From Pelobates cultripes (Eukaryota; Chordata; Amphibia; Anura; Pelobatidae), in contig OW240916.1 in the NCBI GenBank assembly GCA_933207985.1, positions 271,331,275 through 271,395,274 of the forward strand: a DNA stretch of 64,000 nt. The letters are read 5' to 3'. A program made the position numbers and the translations under genes. Of the stretch, positions 1 to 9,944 are shown in pieces. Each line of letters starts with the position of its first letter. Within the stretch, counting starts at the first letter, position 1. The notes under the pieces were generated by a model that was given only the letters and a program-made list of their open reading frames with translations, was not told where the DNA came from and did not search any database.

Positions 1-430
1 CACTTTGTGCCTTTGTCCTCACTGACCTTTGCGGGTAACTTGCGGTCGGTGGTGGGGAAGGAAATCACTTTGGGGGACAAGCTCGAGAAGGAGGTTCGTC
101 TGGGTCGTATGGCGGGCCCCTTTGATGGCCTTCCTTTTCCCATTTTGCGGGTCTCTCCACTGGGCTTGGTTCCCAAAAAGGAGCCGGACACTTTTCGCCT
201 CATTCACCACCTGTCATATCCCTCGGGCGGGTCGGTGAATGACGGGATTGATAAGGAGGTGTCTAGGGTCAGGTATGCATCTAACTGCTTAGGCGGTTAG
301 TCTTGCTGTGTCTGCAACGTAACGTATGGATTGTGGCACGTCACGTTCCTGGCACCTTGAACGTGATAACTGACTCTCTGTCTCGGATTCATATGTCCTT
401 CGGGCAAGGCGTCCCTGTGTGTGATGCCTC
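1..430 (+). pseudogene. DIRS-like retrotransposon RT/RNase H remnant
   Basis: Frame 1 (7-300) reads as the start of a DIRS-type reverse transcriptase: GRMAGPF, LRVSPLGLVPKKEP and FRLIHHLSYP, followed by GSVNDGI, are the hallmark N-terminal RT blocks of tyrosine-recombinase retroelements. A second frame from about 325 reads VARHVPGTLNVITDSLSR, the typical C-terminal end of the same element's RNase H. The RT catalytic core that should lie between them is missing, so an internal deletion joins the two at about 300. The left side is cut by the window edge. Family assignment rests on these motifs only. No tyrosine recombinase is attached here. Confidence 0.8.
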
Positions 431-862
431 CGGGGCCAGTGTTTGTGACCAAGTGGCTACTAAAAAAGACTGGACATACTCCATTTGCAATACCTTGGGT
501 TGTCAACTATTGCAAATGTTATGCCATCATGGGGGTAATTCTCATTCCTGGATTACCATATGGTCTTCAAGGCAACGTGACCAATCTGGCAAATTTCAAT
601 GTGAAAAAACTGAAAAATGTAACATGCTATACTTCACCCTGAAACTTCTCAAAACCCCAAAAAGCCTGTACATAGGGGGTGCTGTTTTACACGTGAGACA
701 TCGCTGAATACAAATATGTGTATTTTATTGAAGTTAAAGCAAACAGTATTATGACATTTACAGTTAAAATGTCACGTAAAACTACGCCTGAACAGACATA
801 TAGCGCAAATTCCAGGTTTTGTTTTGATCACAATGTGTACATTTGGCTCAGTCCTTACGGGG
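431..862 (+). mobile_element. TTAA-bounded dispersed repeat, copy 1
   Basis: Non-coding repeat present three times in the window (here, 19316-19692 and, reversed, about 31780-32200). Shared landmarks are GACATCGCTGAATACAAATA, the stretch around GGTTGTC, and an end reading GCGCAAATTCCAGG then GGCTCAGTCCTTA. The right end stops at TTAA (863-866) directly next to L1 sequence. This suggests a TTAA-targeting DNA element (piggyBac- or Kolobok-type) inserted into the L1, but the left terminus was not resolved. No transposase is visible. Confidence 0.6.
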
Positions 863-866
863 TTAA

Positions 867-1925
867 CTTGTGTTATCACCATATCTAGAGAAAAGGGTGT
901 GGAGACTTTCCAGTTTGGTGCTATGATTATTTTGACTGCTACCATAAAATGAGTGAATATATATGCTTCCTTGTATTGTAATATTTTAATGTTCAAATGC
1001 AAAATAGCATTCTCTGGAGCCTTAGGAATAGGCTTGTTTACTAAGTTCTCTACTATATCAAAAACCTTAATCCAAAGCCCCATCACTATATCACACTCCC
1101 ACAAAAGGTGAACAAAAGAGCCAAGTCTCTTGTTACATCTCCAGCATTTCAGCGAGCATTAACTGAACATGCTAGCTAATCTAGATGGTACAAGGTACCA
1201 TCTGTTTATTACTTTAAATAAAGTTTCAGAAAGATTTAGACAGTGAATACATTTACATGCTCTGGGAAGCACCGAACACCACTTCTCTCTCTTAATTTTT
1301 ATATTTAAATCTTTTTCCCATTTCTGACATGCCGTTATAGCAGAAGGAGCTTCTAATTTTAATAATCCACTAGTAGCTTTTGAAGCTACTTTATGGACCT
1401 GTACATTTTTAAGCACTGAACATATCATCTTAGCACCCTCATGAGGATCACGGATAATGTTTTCATTTATATAATTTTTTAACCTCAGATATGTAAATAG
1501 TTCGTTATTCGATAAATGGAATTCCTGAATCAGATGTGGAAAGGGTTTGATTATTTAATTCTCCATTAGTTGTTCTACTCCACTGATACCTTTTTGTATC
1601 CATCCTTCCAGTAGTGAGTCTAAGCATATATTAGATTTTCTGACTGAGATTATTTGGGGATCCGTGCACTCAAGCCACAATATGGACCTTAAATCTTTTA
1701 TGCCACATATCTCACTTTCCAAAAGATACCATCCTTCATTTTTAACACTATCTAGTTGGGTTCTGTATAAATGGAAGAACAAATTTGCGAGATATATGCA
1801 CATTATACTTGGAAAACCCAAAAGTCTTAGATTTTTTGGGGCCAGCAAAGTTTTATTAATCCTCGGTCTCTTACCCTTCCAGATGTAATTAGTTACCAAA
1901 TTTTGGATCATATCAAACCAAGGTT
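867..1925 (-). pseudogene. L1-like LINE ORF2, C-terminal part
   Basis: Minus-strand frames carry the C-terminal part of an L1/Tx1-type ORF2: YIWKGKRPRI near 1870, WYLVPSRLASMF near 1180 and FDIVENLVNKPIPKAPENA near 1050. These match in kind the post-RT region of vertebrate L1 ORF2, including the terminal ATP-independent wall of W and H residues typical of that region. Several frameshifts and stops break the frame. It is the continuation of the RT part at 2335-3200; the two are separated by a Tc1 fragment. The 3' end is cut off at 866 by the TTAA repeat. Confidence 0.8.
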
Positions 1926-2332
1926 TTAAGGATGTTCCAAACAGTTGATTTGGCCACACCTAATGTTTTTGCTATCTCTCTGATTGGTTAGTTTTGTTTT
2001 TTTTCAGCCTAATGATAGCTTGCTTCACTGATAATGACAGCTCTTTTGATCTCATATTGAAAGTTGACAGCAACAGATTCCAAATGCAAATAGCACACTT
2101 GAAATGAACTCTGGACCTTTTATCTGCTCCCTGTAAATGGGATAATGAGGGAATAACACTCCTGGCCGTGGAACAGCTGAGCAGCCAATTGTCCCATTTT
2201 TAGATACCCTCAAAGCTGAAAGTCTGCAGTTAAAGCACATCTTGTTCATTTCATTTCAAATCCAGTGTGGTGGTGTATAGAGCCAAAAAGATTAGAATTG
2301 TGTAAATGTCTCAATATTTATAGACCTGACTG
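1926..2332 (-). mobile_element. Tc1/mariner fragment inserted in L1
   Basis: Read on the minus strand the fragment starts at CAGTCAGGTC... next to a TA dinucleotide (2333-2334), as Tc1 inverted repeats do. It continues through a 5' leader to an ATG at 2055 that opens the N-terminal helix-turn-helix of a Tc1 transposase (MRSKELSLSVKQAIIRLKKN, then, after a frameshift, a REIAKTLGVAKSTVW-like turn). It stops abruptly at about 1926 where L1 sequence resumes. Only the first about 400 bp of the transposon remain, and part of the L1 target (end of RT) is also gone, so a deletion followed or accompanied the insertion. Confidence 0.8.
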
Positions 2333-2334
2333 TA

Positions 2335-3200
2335 AGTTCAATTTTAGATCTCTTTGTTTTGTAGAAATGCCTTTTTTTGTTGGTTGTTTCTAATATTAAT
2401 TGCTAATATCTCCATAGAAATAATATACAGGATTGGAGACAGCGGCAACCCTGTCTTGTTTCGTTATGTAGTTTAAACCAATCGGCACATATATTTGGGA
2501 CGACTGTCCTCACCGAAGGGCAAGAATACAAAGACAGTATAGCCCGGAGTATCCAGCCCTGAATGCCAAACTTTAATAAGGCCTTATGCAAAAATCCCCA
2601 ATAGACCCTGTCAAATGCTTTCTCCTCGTCAACTTCCAACAGTAGTCGGAGGATATTTTTTCTTTTGGCACAGTCTATGATATCGATAATGCATCTGGTG
2701 TTATCTGACAAAACCCAGGGACAAAACCTATTTGATCTTGATCAATAATGCTATCTAACATTGTTTTTAACCTATTTGCTAATATCACTGAGAAAATCTT
2801 GACATCTACATTTATCAGTAAAATTGGCCTATAGTTTTCTACTCTACATGGGTCTTTATTCTGCTTTAAAATCGTTATTATATTTGCTCTAAGCATTTCA
2901 TTTGTAAAATAGCCCAATGTCACTATATAGTTGAAGGTGTCTGCTAAATGGGTGCTGAGTAGTTCTCCAAAAGTTTTATAGAAGAGATTTGAGAATCCAT
3001 CTGGACCCGGTGTTTTCTTAGTCTTTAGGTTTTTGATGGCCTCCCCCACCTCTTGGGACATTATCAGACAGTTAAGCATGGCCTTTTGATTATCAGAAAT
3101 TACTGGGACATTAGTGTTATCTAAATACTTATCTATATCTTTATCAATAGCAGGGAGGCCCTACAGCTTACTATGATATGCGATAAAGCAATTTCTAATT
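2335..3200 (-). pseudogene. L1-like LINE ORF2, reverse transcriptase part
   Basis: Minus-strand frames from 3079 downward give the RT domain of an L1/Tx1-type ORF2: TPGPDGFSNLFYKTF, YRPILLINVDVKIFSVILANR and IGFVPGF, then after a frameshift DEEKAFDRVYWGFL. A further frame change gives GLPLSPILYI, which is the region before the catalytic YADD. The YADD box itself is not present because the sequence is interrupted by the Tc1 fragment at 2332. The sequence upstream to about 3200 looks like the linker before RT. Dead copy. Confidence 0.85.
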
Positions 3201-5076
3201 GACTTGGGAGTAAAGTGTACCGCTTCATCAACTTCTATTCTAGTCATTTTATTAAAACTGCTGCTTTTTCTTACTTGTATGTGAGGGCAATGGATCCTAT
3301 GTTTGAAAGGCATGTTACTATTTTAATACAGAAGACACTTGGTAGTAAAGGGGTTTAGTAAGTACAGAATTAAACTGCACACATTTCAGGATAACCTCTG
3401 CATTACTACGTTGACGTAGACATAGTAAAAGCATCAACGTTTAAATGTAAATTTAAAAAAAATTGCTGAACCATATGAGATTTAAAAAAATCGTATTCTT
3501 GCTTTTGAGGAATTAAAAGAAGCTCAGAAATTATGTTTAAACAACAGGCAATGGCAAATCAGGCAGCGTAAAAGAGAGAAAATTAAAATTTTTACAACAT
3601 GCTTTTTTTTTTTTCCTAACACTTATTTTTCTTATCCTTGGAAGAGTGTTATTGCATGTTATTTAACTTCCCTGTACCAATATTGCATGGACTGATTTGC
3701 ACTCACTTTGTTCTGAGCATAAGGCATTGAGCTGCTGAGTAGTCTCTGCAAGAACTAATCTTTACTGGAATTGAAATGGAGCATGAAGGTTGTGTACTTT
3801 ATTCACATTCAATGCCACCTGCTCATGCTTTTCTTAATTCAAAATAACCACCAGAATGTACATAAACAAGCAATTTACACTCTAATGAGAGAAAAAGAAA
3901 GAGAGGTCAAAAATAAAAAAAAGTTTGAAAAATAAAAATAAAAAATAAAAATATATACTAGATGGAGAGGATAAAGAACAGAAAATGAAAGGGAGAACAA
4001 AAAGAGGAAAGAAACAGAGAGCTGAACATGTTTTTCAAAATGTCTTTGAATGAATGTGGAAGAGAAAGAAACATAGAAAGAGGAAGGGGGAAAGATAGAC
4101 AAAGAGTCAATAGGACAGTGGTAGAGACAACCTCAATGTGTCTTTACATTTACAGTCAGACCTAGTATGAAATATATATTGCATGAGCTTTCTAATATAC
4201 TGAACAAACAATATTGACAAAATATCAATCACAGTAACAGTCAGTCTAACATATAATTCACCTCTGATACCATGCTGAACATGCTGTTTTATCTGAACAT
4301 TATCCCAAATTCTTCTAAATAAATTTTAGCACCACTGCAATGATCAGTAATGTGTCTGCCCACTAATTAAACTGCTTCGAACCAGCCATTGATGTTGGCA
4401 ATTGAGCATACACTTTAATAGCCATTGCCTGTAATTTGAATGTACAAGGATTTGAGGAAGAGTACCGGTAGCTATTTTTGGCTTTGTTATATGCATTTGC
4501 ACTAATGAGTACCTATAGCTTTTGCTGCTGTGTAAGAGAAGTGGGAGTTTGAGCACAGGGTTTATTTCTATGTCTGATTATAATCAGATACAAAGTGACA
4601 CCTTGATAGAGGAAACAAATGAAAATGGTACCTGCAACCAATCCCTAAGCAACGTAAGTGGTAGAATGACGTAAAACAAGACTTTAGTTACCTACAATAA
4701 ACCTTATAGGTTCATAAGCAAAATTGACACCAAGCCATTTAATAATACAGACATAATTTCTTGGTTGCTTCTGCTATCAAATTCTGTTTTTCTTTACTCT
4801 TTGAGTTGAGTTGTACAGGTTGCAGCTGGTGTCTTATCACATTCACAGGCTTTCAGTTTCTTGTGCTTGATATATTTTTGTTCACATTCATCAAAGTATT
4901 TCTAGAACAGCTGTTTCAAAAGCAGTGGTTTATGTATATGCAATAAAAGCACCCTGCATTCATCATTCCAGTCGATGCTTAGTTTGGGATTTGCACTGGC
5001 CCTAGTTGTAAAAGTCCTGGTATGTCAATTTGCTGTTCCTGTTTGCTGTATTCAAATTGAGACTGTTCCCTAAATA
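3201..5076 (+). other. no recognisable gene
   Basis: AT-rich sequence with no convincing coding region. Between about 3885 and 4100 the plus strand is a purine-rich (GAAA/AGAG) tract, which creates a spurious minus-strand open frame of Ser/Phe/Leu repeats. A T-run lies at 3603-3615. I recognised no repeat family in the rest. Confidence 0.5.
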
Positions 5077-5081
5077 TGTGG
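5077..5081 (+). repeat. target-site duplication TGTGG (left)
   Basis: TGTGG directly precedes the LTR starting at 5082 and recurs at 6021-6025 directly after it. A 5-bp duplication is typical of retroviral-type integration. Confidence 0.75.
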
Positions 5082-6020
5082 TGTGACGGACCGCCTGGCA
5101 CCCCGACTGGGTACCTCCGTCAATCGCTGCTTCCTAGTTTGCAAGCACCATCTGCACTGGCACACCATAATCACCGTAAACCCCACAATCCGCCGCAGCT
5201 TGGATGGGGTCTCACTGTCCTCCACCCACCCTAGACCCAAGACCAGGATCCAGCTTCCAGTGGGTAGACCTCTCCTAGTCCAGAAAGCGAATTAGGCTGC
5301 TCTTATAAGAGCAAGTGTTGTGATCCAAGGGAGTATAGTGATTATAGCAATCCCCAGAGTGTGAATATAGCTCTCCTATCCCCCAAACATGAGCCTAGAC
5401 TTCATGAAGGGTAAAACGAATCTCAGTTTAATGGTAGCCACAACTAGCCTTTTATAACAGTCCCCATGCAAGGGGCACTCCTGACTGGACCTAAGAGTAA
5501 ACCACAGTAGAAATAAATACACAATCACAATGCTCTTAGGTCCAGGACACTCCCATACAAAATCTGATAAATCCTCCTCTGTGCCTGGGAGATAATTGGA
5601 TCAGGAACTGTACTAACCTAATCCAATTATCTCCAAGCACAGAAAAAAACATACATTTTTTACAACCCCCCCAAAATACTTTAAAACACATAAACCCCCA
5701 CCAAAGTTACATCCCCTGATTGCCCTGATCTGGGTGACCAACATATCCAAAAATCACCCAGATCAGGTAAGGAGTTCAGGAATTTCCTGGAACCTTATTT
5801 TTGACCGACCGTGCACATGGTTCTATACCCAGAACAGTTCCAGGGAATCAGGGCTAACGGTCGGTCTCTCTGTCTGGAGTACAAAAAAAAAACATAACTC
5901 ACATGAACAGAGCCTTTTAAAGTGCATTGGGCAAGGTTTATTGCAGGGTCAATAGTCCTGAGGCAAGAGGCTGGCCAGCAGGCCCCTCCAAGAACCCATG
6001 ACAAGGTTCAGTTCGTCACA
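5082..6020 (-). mobile_element. Solo LTR, retrovirus-like
   Basis: A 939-bp sequence beginning TGTGACGGAC and ending GTTCGTCACA. Its ends are an imperfect inverted repeat of the TG...CA type, and it is flanked on both sides by TGTGG. Orientation is inferred as minus: on that strand a TATAAAAGG box (5448-5456) is followed by the R/U5-like part ending at 5082. No internal domain is attached, so this is a solo LTR left by recombination. A related but diverged LTR-like sequence lies at about 40755-41610. Which retrovirus genus it came from cannot be told. Confidence 0.75.
5448..5456 (-). promoter_or_regulatory. TATA box of the solo LTR
   Basis: TATAAAAGG on the minus strand, placed where the U3 promoter of an LTR in that orientation is expected. 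Confidence 0.5.
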
Positions 6021-6267
6021 TGTGGTTTTACTAATATTCTACCATAAATCTGTGTCTATAATATCTATTGTTTTTAAACTTAAAGCTATAATTCAGATAA
6101 TTTATTTTAAGTAATCAATTATAAGAAGTCAAATCACAGAAGTTAAAGCAAAGCAGGAGTTATATTGATTTTACTTTTATTAAAAATTGGTGTCTGTGGA
6201 AGTGCTAGCCAGATTGCAGGTTTGACCCAATACACAACTTGCTGCTTGTATGCATGCTTGGAAGAGT

Positions 6268-6430
6268 CTTAAAGGGACACTATAGTCACCAAAACAACTT
6301 TTGCCTAATGAAGCAGTTTTGGTGTATACATCATGTCCCTGCAGTCTGACTGCACAATTCTCTGCAATTTAGGAGTTAAATCACTTTAGTTTCTTCCCTG
6401 GCTTTGACTGATTTAACTTGCATGAAAACA
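6268..6430 (+). repeat. ACTATAG-family dispersed repeat fragment
   Basis: Starts CTTAAAGGGACACTATAG and runs through GCAGTTTTGGTGTATACATC. The same words recur at 32480-32760 and 28930-28985. It resembles one half of a MITE with ACTATAG termini. See the TTAA-flanked copy at 31558-31775. Confidence 0.6.
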
Positions 6431-8350
6431 AAATGGTTTCATTTTCCATCAGATGTAACTTACTTTAATAGTTTTTATCTCATGTTCTGTAATTTGATTG
6501 GAGATCTGGATGTCCAAACTGGAACATTCTGATAGACTAGTAATATTGAAAGGTTATGCTGCTATCTAAGCAGATTAGACTACTTAGTGGTGTGAGAGGA
6601 GACATGGAATTTGAAAAAAACGTTGGTAGCTGGGTGACAGTTTGACATGGTTGTCACTGTGCAGGGAAGATGAAGGTTGTGGACAGTCCTTATTTCGTGT
6701 AGCAATTTAGATTTGCCTGTTTGAGTTGTTGGAGGCATCTCCTTAGTAATGGTTATGCGGGACGAAGCTCTTCCTACTAACATCTGAAGGAAGATCTGGC
6801 GATCTGCATATTGCTACTTCCGGTGCATTCAGACCACCATCTCGCTACTTACCTGTCCGTGGAATGCTTCTGACCCCTGCTCTAAGTTATCCAGATTCTG
6901 CTCAGCATTGATGGTACATCCCGTCTGGTTTCCCCTTCACCGTTGCTGCAGCCCGCTCCACCGACGGCCTCCCGTATGGCCTGCTAAACTGGAAGCACCT
7001 GCTGACCTCTGATCCTATGGACTGGCAGTCACGCCTATGCCCTTCCTTGGCGTCATCACAGTTTGATACTACTCTTTATGCATTCGTATAATTTTGCATT
7101 TGTATAATTCATTGTTCTTTTGCTTTGGTAGTTTAATCCAGTCGAACGAAATCCTCCATTCGTGGAAAGCTTTCAGCCTGCACGATTACCCACCATTCGG
7201 CTCTTGCATGCGAACGGATCATATTTGCTTACACGCATGAAGGCAGTAGCATGTTTCATGGGTTATGTGAGCACAAAAGCTTGTGCAGCATTTCATTTGC
7301 ATAGTGTGGGGGGGGGGGTTCTGCAGGGATTTCGTTAATTTTAAACAATGAATCCTCGTGAAGGGTCACAAGCTGAATCTATACGAATATGATACATTCC
7401 TGCCTTTTTCTCATGAACGCTTGTCATAAGATGCTATATCTTTATGGTTCGCATGAACAGCATAGACAGATTTTGGCTTGTGACCCTCTAGCGTTCAACG
7501 CTTAGTATTACATCTGTTATAAATATGGACTTGCTGTTAAAAAATATAAATGTTAAACTCACATGTTTGGTACTATTTAATACATTTGCATGTATGTGTA
7601 TTATACGGATTTTCATTGTTTTTACATTATTTTAGATCCGTGTAATATTCTCTTCCTTAATCTGGTTAGGTTTTATTTATTGTGCTGTCCTGTGTATGTG
7701 TTACGCAGATCAACTGTTCTCTATGGACCAGTGTATTTGTTTTCCCTTTGATATGGCTCTGATGATGCTGCAACAGGTTTTCTTTTTATCGTGGCAGATG
7801 GCATAGGTTATACGATAGATGTTTCGGTTTTTAGGAACTTTGTCCATATTTCCATATGTTTTTCTGCACAATCTACGGACTTGCTTAATACGTTTCCAAT
7901 AAATAATTTCTAATCATATTTTACAGATTGTGAGGTTAGACTTTTTTGAGCAGTAATGTGCGAAGGATTTACCTAAATATGATTGTATGGTTTAACACTA
8001 CAATTCTCGTCTACGGATATTTGGCCCTGTGGCTTTCTGAGATGCCATGAGGCCAGTGCATAGGGGGTACGGCGGTACTCACAAGGTCTTGCTAACATCA
8101 AATCATATTCTTTTACAGGTTATCAATTCGGAGCATCATTTGCTCTTCAGACCTTGTACCCATTTGTCAGTAAGTTGGTTTTGATATGTAGGAGGGTTTC
8201 GTTTAAGAGATCCTTAGTTGAACATGCATCACTCTAATGCTCAATAACTATTACCACAGTATGTATCCTTATAAACAAATGGTTAAGTCAGGGTATGGTC
8301 ATATGATATGTCTCATGTTATAGTATACGTATATTGTCACCTATAATATT
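6431..8350 (+). other. no recognisable gene
   Basis: About 1.9 kb without a supported gene. It contains a G-run near 7310 and a short stretch (8108-8175, around GGAGCATCATTTGCTCTTC) that recurs in diverged form at 10323-10395, beyond the Tc1 insertion. The sequence on both sides of the Tc1 therefore probably belongs to one old repetitive unit that I could not name. Confidence 0.45.
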
Positions 8351-8352
8351 TA

Positions 8353-9942
8353 CACCCTGTTCCACATTATTATGGAAATAATATTTTTCTCATTTACCTA
8401 AATATTGATGTAAATAACAGTCAGCATAATTCTCATGTTATGAACTATTAAGAGTACAATTCAAATTTTATTGAACAAACCTCCTAATGATAACAGTATT
8501 TTTTTAAACATAAAAACCTTACGATGCACTGTTCCAAATTATTACGCATAGTAAGTTTCAAAACACTTTATAGGTTGTAAAGAACTGAAAATTTTAATTT
8601 GTTGTGTTTGCAGCATATTTACTGAAATCAAAAGCTATTTCAATCAAACTAATAACAACATTTTAACTTTTTAAACATGTTAACAGGTCACGTTACATTT
8701 TAACATAGGACCCCTTATTTGATAGCAGCTTCACAAGTCTTGCATCCATTGAACTTGTGAGTTTTTGGACAGTTTTTGCTTGAATTTGTTTGCAAGATAT
8801 CAGAATAGCCTCCCAGAGCTGCTGTTTGGACGTAAACTGCCTCCCACCCTTATAGATCTTTTGCTTGAGGATGCTCCAAAGGTTCTCAATAGGATTGAGG
8901 TCAAGGGAGGATGGAGGCCACACCATGACTTTCTCTCCTTTTATCCCCATAGCAGCCATTGATGCAGACGTATTCTTTGCAGCATGAGATGGTGCATTGT
9001 CATGCATGAAGATGAATTTATTACGGAAAGCATAGTTCTTCCTTCTGTACCAGGGAAGAAAGTGGTTAGTCAGAAAGTCCACATACTTTGCAGAGGTCAT
9101 CTTTACACCTTCAGGTACCCTAAAGGGGCCGACCAGCTCTCTTCCCATGATTCTGGCCCAAAACATGACTCCACCACCGCCTTGTTGACGTTGCAGCCTT
9201 GTTAGAACAGGGTGGCTGTCCACCAACCATCCACTACTCCATCCATCTGGACCATCCAGGGTTGCACAGCACTCATCAGTGAACAGGACTGTTTGAAAAT
9301 TAGTCTTCATGTATTTTTCTGCCCAATGCAGCCATTTCTGCTTGTGAGCATTGGTTAGTGGTGGCCGAATAGAAGGTTTATGCACAGTTGCAAGACTCTG
9401 GAGGATTCTACACCTTGATATCCGTGGGACTCCAGAGGCACCAGCAGCTTCAAATATCTTATTTCTGCTATGTAATGGTATTTTAGCAGCTGCTCTCTTG
9501 ATCCGATGCATGGATCTGGCAGAAATCTTCCTCAATGTGCCTTTATCTGCACGAACCAGTCTGTGCTCTGAATCAGTCACAAATCTCTTAATAGTGCGAT
9601 GATCACGCTTACGTTTTCTTGAAATATCTAATGTTTTCATATCTCGTCCAAGGCATTGAACTATTTCACTCTTTTCATCAGAAGAGAGATCCTTTTTCCC
9701 CATAGTGCATGAAAATGGTGCTCTGCTTGATAGGGGGGGGACACCCTCCTTTAGTAGTTTTTCCTTAAATTGGGCTTAAATTGGGCTCACATGGCAATCT
9801 AATTATCACAGGTGTCCAAGAATGTTTTCAGTGATCAAAAGAGCACTGAGACACAATGCCATCCATGAGTTAAACTGAAAAACAAAATATTTAATCTTTG
9901 TGACACTTAAATAGAATTTGCATAATAATTTGGAACAGGGTT
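8353..9942 (-). mobile_element. Complete Tc1/mariner element, DD37E type
   Basis: A 1590-bp element bounded by TA dinucleotides (8351-8352 and 9943-9944). The terminal inverted repeats are CACCCTGTTCC on the left and, read inward from the right end, AACCCTGTTCC; both are followed by a closely similar ATTATTATG stretch. It carries one uninterrupted transposase gene on the minus strand. Length, TA target and single gene are all typical of Tc1/mariner. Nothing inside is visibly broken. It sits in unrecognised sequence, not inside a gene. Confidence 0.9.
8693..9703 (-). CDS. Tc1/mariner transposase, DD37E, open frame
   Basis: A 336-aa open frame with an ATG start and no internal stop, close to the usual 335-345 aa of Tc1 transposases. 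The N-terminal about 110 residues should form the paired helix-turn-helix that binds the inverted repeats, including a basic SRKRKRDHRT stretch. The DDE nuclease domain follows: first D in VLFTDECC (about residue 143), second D in FMHDNAPSH, and E in LNPIENLW. There are 37 residues between the second D and the E, so this is a DD37E enzyme and not the usual DD34E. As I recall it, a DD37E group (called TRT) is known in fishes and frogs; this assignment is from memory. It would cut the element out and join it into TA sites in the nucleus. The reading frame is intact, but activity is unproven. Confidence 0.9.
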   Translation of the reverse strand: MGKKDLSSDEKSEIVQCLGRDMKTLDISRKRKRDHRTIKRFVTDSEHRLVRADKGTLRKISARSMHRIKRAAAKIPLHSRNKIFEAAGASGVPRISRCRILQSLATVHKPSIRPPLTNAHKQKWLHWAEKYMKTNFQTVLFTDECCATLDGPDGWSSGWLVDSHPVLTRLQRQQGGGGVMFWARIMGRELVGPFRVPEGVKMTSAKYVDFLTNHFLPWYRRKNYAFRNKFIFMHDNAPSHAAKNTSASMAAMGIKGEKVMVWPPSSLDLNPIENLWSILKQKIYKGGRQFTSKQQLWEAILISCKQIQAKTVQKLTSSMDARLVKLLSNKGSYVKM

Positions 9943-9944
9943 TA

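Noticed and set aside
3875..4102. 75-codon Ser/Phe-rich open frame
   Set aside because: Product of a purine-rich tract on the opposite strand.
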